Positions 5,775 to 15,200 of a stretch of DNA of 24,053 nucleotides are shown piece after piece. Position 1 is the first letter of the stretch. Every line of letters begins with the position of its first letter. The notes beneath the pieces were generated by a model, which worked only from the letters and a program-made list of their open reading frames with translations, was not told the DNA's origin and made no database searches. This DNA comes from a virus. Where the stretch lies: the IMG/VR virus record IMGVR_UViG_3300020463_000130, positions 1-24,053 of that record, one strand, 5' to 3'. The translations under genes were made by a program, and so were the position numbers.

Positions 5775-8558
5775 ATGGCATACGCCTATGAATCACACGA
5801 TCATTATGTTAGAGATAGTAAAGGAAATGCTGTCAAAGATAGCAAAGGCAATCCTGTTAAAACTAGCAAGGCGTTAAAGGAAGATCAAGAACCTAAAAAG
5901 CCACCTTCACCAGAGGAACAGCGTAAAGGCGCAGAGATGTGGAATTCCTTTATGGGTAGTATGGGTAAAGATAATATGAAAGTCCCTGTACCTGGAGTCG
6001 CTGAGAATAATAAAAATATTAACACAAACGCTACTGTAAAAGAAGAAAGTGCAACAGTAAACGAAGATACACCTGTTTATACTGACAGTATAATGAGGAT
6101 TGCAAAAAATACCACAAAGATACACAATTTTGGTCTTGGCAAAATTCCATTTGAAAACGAGCTTGAAAAATTTGCATCAGTAAATCATATATTTGCTTTA
6201 GGTACAATTAGCACATATGAGTCAAATTTTCCTGATAAAACATATATGAAGAACGGCATAAAACAAAATCAATTAATTTTAAGGAGTAACGGTACTTCAC
6301 AGGCTAAGAAACCAAGAACTTTCGGAGAACAGTATTACGATATTAACACACAATATTTTATAGATGAACTAGAAATAAAAACTATTATTGCACCCAATCA
6401 AAAAACAAGAGGGTCCAATGCTTTTGGATTTAGTTTTAAAATTACTGAGCCATATAGTATGGGCATGTTACTACAAACTATGCAATTATGTGCCAAGAAT
6501 GCAGGTTACTCTGATTACCTACAAGCACCATATGTTTTAATATATGAACCAATAGGACATCTCGATGATGGTACAACAACAACAGGACCAAAAAGATATT
6601 TTCCTTTGAAAATTTACAAAATGGATTTTAATGCAAGTGCAGGAGGGTCAGTATATGACGTACAAGCAAATGCTTGGAATGATGATGCACTAGCTGATAC
6701 TTTTCAAACATTAAGAACAGATGTTACTATTTCGGGAAGAAACTTAGAGGAAATATGTCAATCTGGACTTAACAGTCTAAGCACAGCTATTAACACAAAT
6801 TTAATTAACAATAGAATTAAAAGTGCAAAAGATAAAAAGACAAAAATGGTAGATACTGATGAATACATAATTTTGTTTCCTAAGGAAATAGCAAGTGACA
6901 AGTTTGATTATGAAGTGTCGAGATTTGATAATAAAGCAATTGAAGGTGATCTTGAATTTAAAGAGTTCACTATTGACGAAGCATTTGGGTCAGCGGATAC
7001 CGAAACATTAGCCGGCACAGGTTACACACCTAATTATACAGGGCATCCGGCAAGTCGACCGACAGATACTGCATTGAAGCGTGAATATATTCAAGGTAAG
7101 GGAGGATATAGCGTTAAAAGATCTAATCTTAGTGAAGGAATAAAAGCCAAGTACACAGGTGCGGCAGGAGAAATAGGAGAAATAGGTAAACAAAGAATTA
7201 TACCACCTAGTGCTTTCGCCAAAGGAGCCGTTCCGTTTGGTAGAGGTAATTTTGCTAAAACACAGGAAACAGGAATTATTGTTAGAGGCGCAACCACTAT
7301 CAATAAAGCCGAAAGAACTATCAATTTCCGTGCAGGAACTAAAATTACAAAGATTATAGAAGAACTAGTGTTATTAAGTGACTACGGAAAAAGAATTACT
7401 GATGAAGGTGTTGCTTCTGATAAAAGCGGAATGGTTGATTGGTTTAGGATACAAACTCATGTTTATACACTAGATGGTGAATCTACAGAAAAGGTTATGG
7501 GAAGGAAGGCAAGAATATATGTATATAGGGTTATTCCTTACAGAGTTCATAAAAGTATTTTTCAAATGCCTAACGATGCTCCTATAGGATATGATCAACT
7601 TCGTGCAAATGCAGTAAAACATTACAACTACATATACTCAGGATTAAACAAAGACATTTTAGATTTTAATTTAGAATTTAATAATGCATTCTTTAATGCA
7701 CTAGCAATGGATAAGATGAATGAATCTGCTTCTAATAGATTGTCTGAAAAAGGTGGAGGTTATCCTAATCCAGAGAAGGAAGAAGTCGTAAACGAACCTA
7801 CGTCAATAGATGGACAAACAGCTGAACAAATCAAAGAAAACTCTGGGTCGCAATCTGCAGGTGCTACAGAAGAAACTCCTGCACTAAGAATTGCTAGAAA
7901 CTTTAATGAAGCATTGATGAATAGTGCAGTTGATTTATTAACCTGTGAAATGCGTATAATGGGAGATCCTTATTTTATGGCAGATAGTGGAGTAGGAAAT
8001 TTTAATTCTGATGGCACTACATTTATGAATTTAAAAGCCAATGGCGCAATAGATCATGAGAGTGGTGAAGTAGATATCATTTTAAATTTTAGAACTCCTG
8101 TTGATATTACCGCTGAAGGACCTCAATTCGACGGACGCACAATAGGAGTAAAAGATTTTAGTGGATTATACAAGGTTTGGCAGGTAATCAACAATTTTTC
8201 CGGTAACGAATTTACACAGGACGTAAGCATGATTAGAAGAAGAAATCAAAAACAAACTGCTGGTAAGGTAACAAACAGTAGATATCAAGATAAGGAAGCA
8301 TATGAAAAACGAGTAAAGGCCGCCGAGGAAACTGGAGATCCATATTTGATTGCTTTCGCTAAAGCTGACCTTAATGGAGATGGTATATTAGATGAATGGG
8401 AAGAAACAGCAAAAGGCGGATACTATGCAGATTTGACAGACCAAGATATTAAGAATGCACAAATACAGGCACAAGGAAAAGCCAATGCAGAGCGGACTAA
8501 AACTAAAGAAAATGAAGAAAAATATATTAATAACCAGAATCTCCAAGGAATACAGTAA
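5775..8558 (+). CDS. Probable baseplate hub protein (gp27 position) with EF-hand-like loop
   Basis: This 927-residue structural protein lies between gene 53 and gene 5. I cannot identify it by a diagnostic motif. The position directly before gp5 and a core with RIYVYRVIPYRVHKS and HYNYIYSGLNKDILDFNLEFNN suggest the hub that carries the spike, the role of gp27 in T4 (391 residues); this is inference. The N-terminus has a tandem DSKGNxVK repeat in a Lys-rich stretch (residues 10-25). Near the C-terminus DLNGDGILDEWE (865-876) fits a 12-residue EF-hand calcium loop, with Asp1, Asn3, Asp5, Gly6, Asp9 and Glu12. A Gln/Asn/Lys-rich tail follows. AGGAG lies six bases before the ATG. The stop overlaps the gp5 start (TAATG). 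Confidence 0.6.
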   Translation: MAYAYESHDHYVRDSKGNAVKDSKGNPVKTSKALKEDQEPKKPPSPEEQRKGAEMWNSFMGSMGKDNMKVPVPGVAENNKNINTNATVKEESATVNEDTPVYTDSIMRIAKNTTKIHNFGLGKIPFENELEKFASVNHIFALGTISTYESNFPDKTYMKNGIKQNQLILRSNGTSQAKKPRTFGEQYYDINTQYFIDELEIKTIIAPNQKTRGSNAFGFSFKITEPYSMGMLLQTMQLCAKNAGYSDYLQAPYVLIYEPIGHLDDGTTTTGPKRYFPLKIYKMDFNASAGGSVYDVQANAWNDDALADTFQTLRTDVTISGRNLEEICQSGLNSLSTAINTNLINNRIKSAKDKKTKMVDTDEYIILFPKEIASDKFDYEVSRFDNKAIEGDLEFKEFTIDEAFGSADTETLAGTGYTPNYTGHPASRPTDTALKREYIQGKGGYSVKRSNLSEGIKAKYTGAAGEIGEIGKQRIIPPSAFAKGAVPFGRGNFAKTQETGIIVRGATTINKAERTINFRAGTKITKIIEELVLLSDYGKRITDEGVASDKSGMVDWFRIQTHVYTLDGESTEKVMGRKARIYVYRVIPYRVHKSIFQMPNDAPIGYDQLRANAVKHYNYIYSGLNKDILDFNLEFNNAFFNALAMDKMNESASNRLSEKGGGYPNPEKEEVVNEPTSIDGQTAEQIKENSGSQSAGATEETPALRIARNFNEALMNSAVDLLTCEMRIMGDPYFMADSGVGNFNSDGTTFMNLKANGAIDHESGEVDIILNFRTPVDITAEGPQFDGRTIGVKDFSGLYKVWQVINNFSGNEFTQDVSMIRRRNQKQTAGKVTNSRYQDKEAYEKRVKAAEETGDPYLIAFAKADLNGDGILDEWEETAKGGYYADLTDQDIKNAQIQAQGKANAERTKTKENEEKYINNQNLQGIQ

Positions 8559-11254
8559 TGCCAGAAATTAAAAGATCAGTAGGAGATGTACCAGCTAGAA
8601 TGCCCATGGGGCCATTTGAAGCAAGAGTAGTTAGTCATCTAGATCCAAGAAGAAGTGGAGACCTTAGAGTTGAACTTTTGTCAAATGTAACAAGTGGTAA
8701 TGACAGAGGATTTGAACCAGGACAATTATTTACTGTTAGATACTGCATGCCTTTCTATGGCGTAAACAATATAGAAAGTAATGATAAAAATAAAACTTAC
8801 CAAGGTACACAACAGAGTTACGGATTTTGGGCTATTCCACCTGATCCTGGATCTAAGGTTTTAGTAATATTTGCAGAAGGACAATCTAATCAAGGATATT
8901 GGATAGGATGTATTCAAGACGAGTTTATGAACTATATGGTTCCACAAGGCCAACCAACTGATCGTGCAAATAACATTATTCAAGAGGGATTGCCTGACGA
9001 TTTGAAAAATAAAAATCTTCCGGTAGGTGAGTACAATAAAAAGAATGCAATTAATCTAAGTGACCCAGATCAAGAGCCTAGACCATATAATCCATTATAC
9101 ACTAGATCATTAGCCGCACAAGGACTTATCGATGATGTTAACAGAGGACAATCAAATGCTAGTGCAAGGAGGGATATTCCTAGTACTGTATTTGGAATGA
9201 ACAGTCCAGGACCTTTAGATAGACGAGACGGAGCACCTAAAGGAAATTACGGACCCAAGGGAGAATCTGTACAACACTTTAGAAGCAGACTAGGTGGGTC
9301 TAGTTTCGTAATGGATGACGGAGACGGAGAAATATTTAGACAAGGTCTTGCAGGTACAACAGGATCTGTATATTATGACATAGGAAAAGAACCTAAAAAT
9401 AATTCAAAGGTTGACAAAACATTACCATATGGAGATTCATTAAGATTTAGAACACGTACAGGTCACCAAATATTAATGCACAATTCAGAAGACTTGATAT
9501 ACATAGGAAACTCATCAGGTAGTGCTTGGGTAGAATTAACTTCAAATGGTAAGATAGATATTTACGCTAGTGACAGCATAAACATTAGAACTGAAACAGA
9601 TCTTAATATAACAGCTGACAGAGATATTAATATTAGAGCAGGCAGAGATTATAATTTAACAACCGGTAGAGATAAGAAAGAAAATATAGGAGTAAACAAT
9701 GATGTGATCATTGGTCAAAATGATACAAAAAATGTTGGAGTAAACCAAGATGTTAGAGTAAGTGGTAATAGACAAAAAGCAATTGGCGGAAACGAAGACG
9801 TTCAAATTGCTGGAACACAAAGGTCAACCATAGCTGGAGATTATAACTTACAGGTAAGCCAAGATGGACACATTGCTGTAAATGCCAACCTTCACAGCAA
9901 GGTTGTAGGAGATTATAGACAAACTGTAAATGGTGCTTTTAATCTTAATACTGTAGGTGATAATAAATTAACAAGTGGAGCAAATACACAAATCAAAAGC
10001 GGTACTGACACAATAATAGATTCAACGAGAAATACATCTGTTCTATCTGGAGTAGTTCATAAAGAAACTGCTACACAAATACATATGAATACTGCGGCGT
10101 TTACAGCAAACGCATCTGATACAGCAGATTCAATTGGAGATACATTTACAAAATCAGCTACCAATCAGGCAGTAGATGATAGCGATCAAGTTTTAGACAA
10201 AGACGGAAATCCTATTGCAGACTTACGTGTTACAGCAGATGCCACAAGAGCAGTAGAAGCCAAGGAAGCAAACACTCCAAGACGTGTTCCGTTACATGAA
10301 CCTTGGTCTGGACATGAAAATTTAAATCCAACTGCACACACTCCAAGTGGTACAGAAGCTATAATCCAATCATCTCCGTCATTAAGAAGATCATCACCAA
10401 CGTTAGAGAAAGAATCAGATATGCCTGAACGTAATAGCACTTCTGGTGTGTTTAGAGCAGGAGATACAGATCCAGCAGTAGTAGATATAGATAAAGTATA
10501 TAAAACTAACGATGATGGTACTGTTGGAACACAACCAGCTGAACCAGTATCAAGACGGGAGTCACAAAGATTTTTCCTTAATGAACTTATAAAAGGTTTA
10601 GGACTAGATCCTGTCAAAGCATTACAAAGCGGAGCAGTTGAAGGTGGAGCCGGCGAAGCATTGGCTATGGCGTGTGCCCAGATAAAAGCAGAAAGTAACT
10701 ATGAACCTCAAAGTGAAAATTTAAATTATAGTGCTAAAGGATTAAGAGCTACATTTAAAATGTTTAAAAAGCCAGGAGGATTTGAATTGTCTGAACAGTT
10801 ACACAGAAAGCCTGTTGAAATAGGTAGTGTTGTTTATGGAAGTAGAATGGGCAATGGAGGACCTGAAACTGGAGATGGCTATAGATACAGAGGACGTGGA
10901 TTAATACAATTAACTGGCACAGATAATTATAAATTATACGGAGGATTTGCCGGTGTAAATATTTACAAAAATCCAGAGTTAGCTAATGATCCTAAGGTTG
11001 CTTGTAAACTAGCAGTAGCTTATTTGACTCAAGGTCCTAAGGCAAGATTTATTACTTGGACTGACACTAATTTTACTAGTTTAGGAAAACAGTTTCAAAA
11101 TGCTGTTGGTTATGCTAACGCATCAGCAAAAACCCCACAAAGGGTAGAAATAGCACAAGGAATTTGGCAACAAATTAAAAATGGTGATCTAACACCGTTA
11201 ACTGATGTAACATCACCAACACCAGTAGGTACAGGAACAGGACAGGTTATATAA
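8558..11254 (+). CDS. gp5: Baseplate central spike gp5 with C-terminal GH19-like lytic domain
   Basis: This 898-residue protein is the cell-puncturing spike. Residues about 14-125 form the gp5 OB-fold (FEARVVSHLDP, then FTVRYCMPFYG, SYGFWAIPPDPGSKVLVIF). Residues about 300-500 are a VgrG/gp5-like beta-helix of short repeats (INIRTETDLNITADRDINIRAG and similar). T4 gp5 carries a GH24 lysozyme between OB-fold and helix. Here that position has only a Pro/Asn/Asp-rich linker. Instead residues about 668-885 look like a GH19 chitinase/endolysin domain: AQIKAES with candidate catalytic Glu712, ENLNYSAKGL, VYGSRMGNGG, and YRYRGRGLIQLTG at 775-787. The lytic domain probably cuts peptidoglycan during tail contraction. 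Both ends overlap the neighbouring genes in TAATG. Confidence 0.9.
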   Translation: MPEIKRSVGDVPARMPMGPFEARVVSHLDPRRSGDLRVELLSNVTSGNDRGFEPGQLFTVRYCMPFYGVNNIESNDKNKTYQGTQQSYGFWAIPPDPGSKVLVIFAEGQSNQGYWIGCIQDEFMNYMVPQGQPTDRANNIIQEGLPDDLKNKNLPVGEYNKKNAINLSDPDQEPRPYNPLYTRSLAAQGLIDDVNRGQSNASARRDIPSTVFGMNSPGPLDRRDGAPKGNYGPKGESVQHFRSRLGGSSFVMDDGDGEIFRQGLAGTTGSVYYDIGKEPKNNSKVDKTLPYGDSLRFRTRTGHQILMHNSEDLIYIGNSSGSAWVELTSNGKIDIYASDSINIRTETDLNITADRDINIRAGRDYNLTTGRDKKENIGVNNDVIIGQNDTKNVGVNQDVRVSGNRQKAIGGNEDVQIAGTQRSTIAGDYNLQVSQDGHIAVNANLHSKVVGDYRQTVNGAFNLNTVGDNKLTSGANTQIKSGTDTIIDSTRNTSVLSGVVHKETATQIHMNTAAFTANASDTADSIGDTFTKSATNQAVDDSDQVLDKDGNPIADLRVTADATRAVEAKEANTPRRVPLHEPWSGHENLNPTAHTPSGTEAIIQSSPSLRRSSPTLEKESDMPERNSTSGVFRAGDTDPAVVDIDKVYKTNDDGTVGTQPAEPVSRRESQRFFLNELIKGLGLDPVKALQSGAVEGGAGEALAMACAQIKAESNYEPQSENLNYSAKGLRATFKMFKKPGGFELSEQLHRKPVEIGSVVYGSRMGNGGPETGDGYRYRGRGLIQLTGTDNYKLYGGFAGVNIYKNPELANDPKVACKLAVAYLTQGPKARFITWTDTNFTSLGKQFQNAVGYANASAKTPQRVEIAQGIWQQIKNGDLTPLTDVTSPTPVGTGTGQVI

Positions 11255-11457
11255 TGCATAAGTTTGTAGTCATGAAGGACTTTGAATTGTACACATACAC
11301 AGAGTATGAAGATATACCATCTGACTTTGATCATGTGATTGAGTTTAATGTTTCAATACCAGAAGGACCCCATACTCAAGAACAACATGAAGAAATCGAA
11401 AAATGGCCTGCAAAATTAGAAAAATTAATGGAGATAGAACGTGCCAGCAGTAACTAG
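11254..11457 (+). CDS. Small acidic hypothetical protein between gp5 and PAAR protein
   Basis: I do not recognise this 67-residue protein. It is acidic, with a central segment of aromatic and acidic residues (YTYTEYEDIPSDFDHVIEF) and a charged helical C-terminal half (EEIEKWPAKLEKLMEIERASS). There is no signal peptide or membrane segment. Its ATG overlaps the gene 5 stop (TAATG), and its last 17 bases overlap the GTG-initiated PAAR gene. Being sandwiched between the spike and its tip protein with overlaps on both sides suggests a role in spike assembly or in handling the tip protein, but that is context only. Confidence 0.7.
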   Translation: MHKFVVMKDFELYTYTEYEDIPSDFDHVIEFNVSIPEGPHTQEQHEEIEKWPAKLEKLMEIERASSN

Positions 11458-11731
11458 AATTGGAGATGCCGACGTTGCTCACTGCTCAGGAATGACAAGA
11501 GCAGTAGGTAGTCCAAATGTATTTGCAAACGGAATATCCGTCAGTAGACAAACAGATGTAAACACTTCACATGATGAACCTGGAGATCCTTGTCCGTCAC
11601 ATGCGGCTCCTATAGCAGTTGGAAGTCCAACTGTATTTACTAACCAGTTAGGTACAGGTAGAATTGGCGATGCTATAAGTGGTTGCACAAGTGTTGCCGC
11701 AGGATCACCTAACGTATTTGCGGGTCCATAA
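11441..11731 (+). CDS. gp5.4: PAAR-motif spike tip protein (gp5.4-like)
   Basis: This 96-residue protein has the PAAR pattern: an opening MPAVTRIGDADVAHC, then repeated short turns GSPNVFANG, GSPTVFTNQ and GSPNVFAGP, with conserved His and Cys (His14, Cys15, His44, His54, Cys80) that could bind the metal ion of PAAR tips. PAAR proteins form a sharp cone on the end of the gp5 or VgrG spike; T4 gp5.4 plays this role. It follows gene 5 closely, as expected. The start is GTG at 11441-11443 with GGAG seven bases upstream, overlapping the previous gene by 17 bases. It has no C-terminal effector extension. Confidence 0.9.
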   Translation: MPAVTRIGDADVAHCSGMTRAVGSPNVFANGISVSRQTDVNTSHDEPGDPCPSHAAPIAVGSPTVFTNQLGTGRIGDAISGCTSVAAGSPNVFAGP

Positions 11732-11748
11732 TTAAGGTAAATATTAAT

Positions 11749-12183
11749 ATGGCACAGAATTTATACAAAGAAATAACATTAAAACCAAGAAGACAACCTA
11801 AGCCTCCTGTAGCACAGAAAGCCTATAGAGGATTTAGCACGGTAAATGAAGAAAGTAACTCATTTCAAATGTATGATTTGAACCTAATTAAGCAAGATTT
11901 GATTAATCATTTTAACATTAGACAGGGTGAAAAATTAGCTGATCCAACATTTGGTTGTATTATTTGGGACGCATTGTTTGAACCACTTACAGATGTATTG
12001 AAAGATGCCATTGTAAAAAACGTAACAAGGATTATAAACACCGATCCACGTACAAGTGCTTCGGAAGTGCAGGTTACCGAATTTGAATCTGGATTACAAA
12101 TAGAATGTACGTTAACATATCTAACATATAACATAAGTGAACAGCTAAGATTAAGGTTTGACAAGGCTACTGGTATATTGTGA
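11749..12183 (+). CDS. gp25: Baseplate wedge subunit gp25 (GPW/gp25 family)
   Basis: This 144-residue protein matches the lysozyme-like-fold wedge protein gp25 of T4 (132 residues), which is conserved in contractile tails and type VI secretion systems and joins gp6 and the sheath-proximal ring. The central block is typical: DLNLIKQDLINHFNIRQGEKLADPTFGCIIWDALFEPLTD, then IVKNVTRIINTDPR and a C-terminal strand LTYLTYNISEQLRLRF. In spite of its fold the family is not an enzyme. The ATG follows the PAAR gene after 17 bases with an AAGG site about 11 bases upstream. A 64-base gap with the gene 6 promoter follows. Confidence 0.95.
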   Translation: MAQNLYKEITLKPRRQPKPPVAQKAYRGFSTVNEESNSFQMYDLNLIKQDLINHFNIRQGEKLADPTFGCIIWDALFEPLTDVLKDAIVKNVTRIINTDPRTSASEVQVTEFESGLQIECTLTYLTYNISEQLRLRFDKATGIL

Positions 12184-12187
12184 TAGA

Positions 12188-12230
12188 ATTAACTACTAGG
12201 TTAATAAAAAATCATAAATACTCGTAGTAT
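12188..12230. repeat. Paired inverted repeats in the gp25-gp6 gap
   Basis: ATTAAC at 12188-12193 pairs with GTTAAT at 12200-12205 around a six-base loop. ATACT at 12218-12222 pairs with AGTAT at 12226-12230 around CGT. The second repeat overlaps the last bases of the late promoter element and its predicted start. Neither stem is GC-rich nor followed by T, so neither is a standard terminator. Confidence 0.45.
12213..12220 (+). promoter_or_regulatory. T4-type late promoter element (CATAAATA) for gene 6
   Basis: CATAAATA matches the T4 late -10 box TATAAATA at seven of eight positions and lies in one of the few gaps of the operon. Transcription would start near 12226, giving a leader of about 22 bases with AAAGGA (12236-12241) six bases before the gene 6 ATG. 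It fits recognition by the gp55 encoded at 3642-4484 and would boost genes 6 and 7. Confidence 0.75.
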
Positions 12231-12247
12231 AAATTAAAGGATTTTAG

Positions 12248-15200
12248 ATGTCATCTACCGATAGACAAAATAGACTATTATTAGCAGAAGACTGGACAAA
12301 GGTCTATCAAAGTTTTAGAAACGCCGAGTTTGCTTCATACGACTTTGATACCCTACGTAGGGCAATGATTAATTATCTGCGTAATAATTATCCAGAAGAT
12401 TTTAACGATTATATTGAAACATCAGAATATCTTGCACTTATAGACTTAATTGCCTTTTTGGGACAAAATATTGCATACAGGGTCGACCTAAATGCAAGAG
12501 AAAATTATTTAGAACTTGCAGAAAGAAGAGAATCTGTTTTAAGACTTGCAAGATTACTGTCATATAATCCAAAACGTAATCAAGCCGCTAACGGTTTATT
12601 AAAATTTGAATCAGTATCAACAACAGAATCAATAATTGACAGCAACGGAACTAATTTAGCTGAACAAACTATTGTATGGAACGATCCAAGTAACACAAAT
12701 TGGGCAGAACAGTTTAAAAGAGTACTCAATGCCGCACTTCCAGAAAATAATACCATTGGCAAACCAGGAAAGTCTACAAGAATTAATAGTGTTTTAACAC
12801 AAACCTATAGATTTCAATCAAATAATACTGACGTGCCTGTTTATACATTTTCAAAAGGAGTAAATGGTATATCAACAGTATTTGAAATGGTATCAACAGA
12901 TATTAATTTAGATAATTCTACACTAGAAGAAGAAATGCCATTACCAGGCAATAACCTGCAAATGATTTATAGAGAAGATGGAAGAGGAAATGGTAGTGCT
13001 AACACAGGATATTTTTTACATTTCAGACAAGGTAATTTAACAACAGGTGATTTTGAAGTAGCAAGTCCTCAAGCTAACCAAAGGATTAATATTGAAGCTG
13101 AAAATATTAATGATTCAGACGTTTGGTTGTTTAAATTAAACACAAGCGGAGTTGTAGAAAAAATTTGGACAAAGGTTCCTGCTACCGAAGGTAACAATGC
13201 AATTTATAATGCATTGTCTAAAGGAGTAAGGGATTTTTATACAGTACAAACTAGAGGTAATGATGAAATAACCTTAGTATTTGCAGATGGTACATTTGGT
13301 AATTTACCAAGTGGTAATTTTAGAGCATTTTATCGTACTAGTGCAAACAGAACTATGCGTATTAATCCGCAAGAGCTTACAGACATAAATTTCACTTTTG
13401 ATTATTTAAGTAGAACAGGTAAGACAGAAACTATGACAGTATCTGTCGAACTTAAAGACACTATTACAAATTCAAGTGTTTCAGAAACAAGTGCTAGTAT
13501 TAGAAATTACGCACCGCAAACTTATTATACACAAAATAGAATGGTTACAGGAGAAGATTACAACGTTTATCCTTTAACTTCTAATCAGGAAATTATTAAA
13601 GTAAAAGCAACTAATAGAATTTCAAGTGGTATAAGTAGATATTTTGATTTGAAAGATGTAACAGGAAAGTATTCAAGCACCAATTTATATGGTTCTGATG
13701 GTATACTTTATAGAGAATCTTACGAGGCTAAAAAAACTTTTAGTTTTGCAACACAAACTGATATTGAAGGACAAATAGAAAATACCATTTTACCAACAAT
13801 ACAAAGTCGTGCGATTAGTAATTTTTATTTTAGTAATTATGCAAAAATTATTGTTAGTGATTTGAATGCAACATGGGTACAATCTACTAAAGGGACAAAT
13901 ACTTCAACAGGATATTTTACCAATGCAAGTAACGTAGCTTTCCAAGTTGGTATATTTACTGGAGGTTCCTTAAAATATATAGAAGCAGGAGCATTGTTAA
14001 AATTTAAACCACCGGCAGGATTTTATTTCATTGGCGAAGGAAATTTAACATCCGATGCTACAGCCAAAGGTGCAAGTTCATACAAATGGGTTAAGGTTAT
14101 AAGCGTCGACGGTGCAGGTACATCAGTAAATGCAACGACAGGTGTAGGACCTATTGTTTTTAACGAGACGTTAGCAAACAATAGTATTTTAGAAGAAGTA
14201 AAACCAAAGTTAGTAAAAGATTTAACAGCAGACGTTAGGTCACAAATAATTGATCAAGTATTTGCTTACAAAACGTTTGGTTTACGTTTTGACCAAGTAA
14301 ACAGAATTTGGCGTGTAATTATTAATGAAAATCTAAACATAAACGATGCATTTAGTAATGGTAAGACAGGCGACGTAACAAATAACAAATTAGATGCAAG
14401 TTGGATATTATTATTTCAGACTAATGGTGAAAAATATACAATTACAAATAGAGGCCTGCGTTATATATTTGAAAGTGATACGGAACTATCGTTTTATTTT
14501 GATAATCAAAATAAAATTTATGATTCTTCAACAGGACAACTTGTTAAAGATAAGATAGGCATAATGAATTTTAATACTCAACCAGATGCTTTAACAAATT
14601 TTAATAATGATATTGATTGGGAAATAGTTAAAGATTTTAGGAATGCAGACGGTTATGTAAATAGTAAAAAAGTTGAAGTTAGCTTTTTTGATTTGAATGA
14701 TGACGGGTCAGTAGACGATCCAGACATTTTCGATAATGTTGTTGCACCAACAGTAAATTCGACTAGTAAATATATTTTTCTAAAAAAGATTTTAACAGAC
14801 CAAGGATTTAGCAAATACAATTATCTAGCTACAGGTTCGTCTATTGTAGTTAAAAACACAGAAACTGAAATAGGTGCCTACAGCCAATATAGCAACGACC
14901 CTACAATATTTTATATTGTAGATCAAAACAATTTTAAAATATTGAGCGGAGGTAGTTTATCACTAACAAGTGATTACCAAGCACACATTGGAAGAGACAA
15001 CCTGAAATTTCAGTACGTACATAGTGCTGACGAATCAAATAGGATAGATCCGAGTGCAAGTAATATTATAGACGTTTACATGTTAACACAAAGTTATGAT
15101 ACACAGTTTAGAAAATATCTTGCTGGCACTTTATCAACTATGCCTTTACCGCCAAGCGTTGATAATTTATTCCAACAGTATGGACAAAATATTAATAATG

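Noticed and set aside
10186-10617. Minus-strand open frame of 143 codons within gene 5
   Set aside because: It is antisense to the linker between the beta-helix and lytic domain of gp5, with no ribosome site or family features seen.
11737-11743. GTAAATA before gene 25 as a late promoter
   Set aside because: It ends only five bases before the ATG, so a transcript from it would start at or inside the start codon. The match is also imperfect, so it more likely reflects AT-rich spacing.
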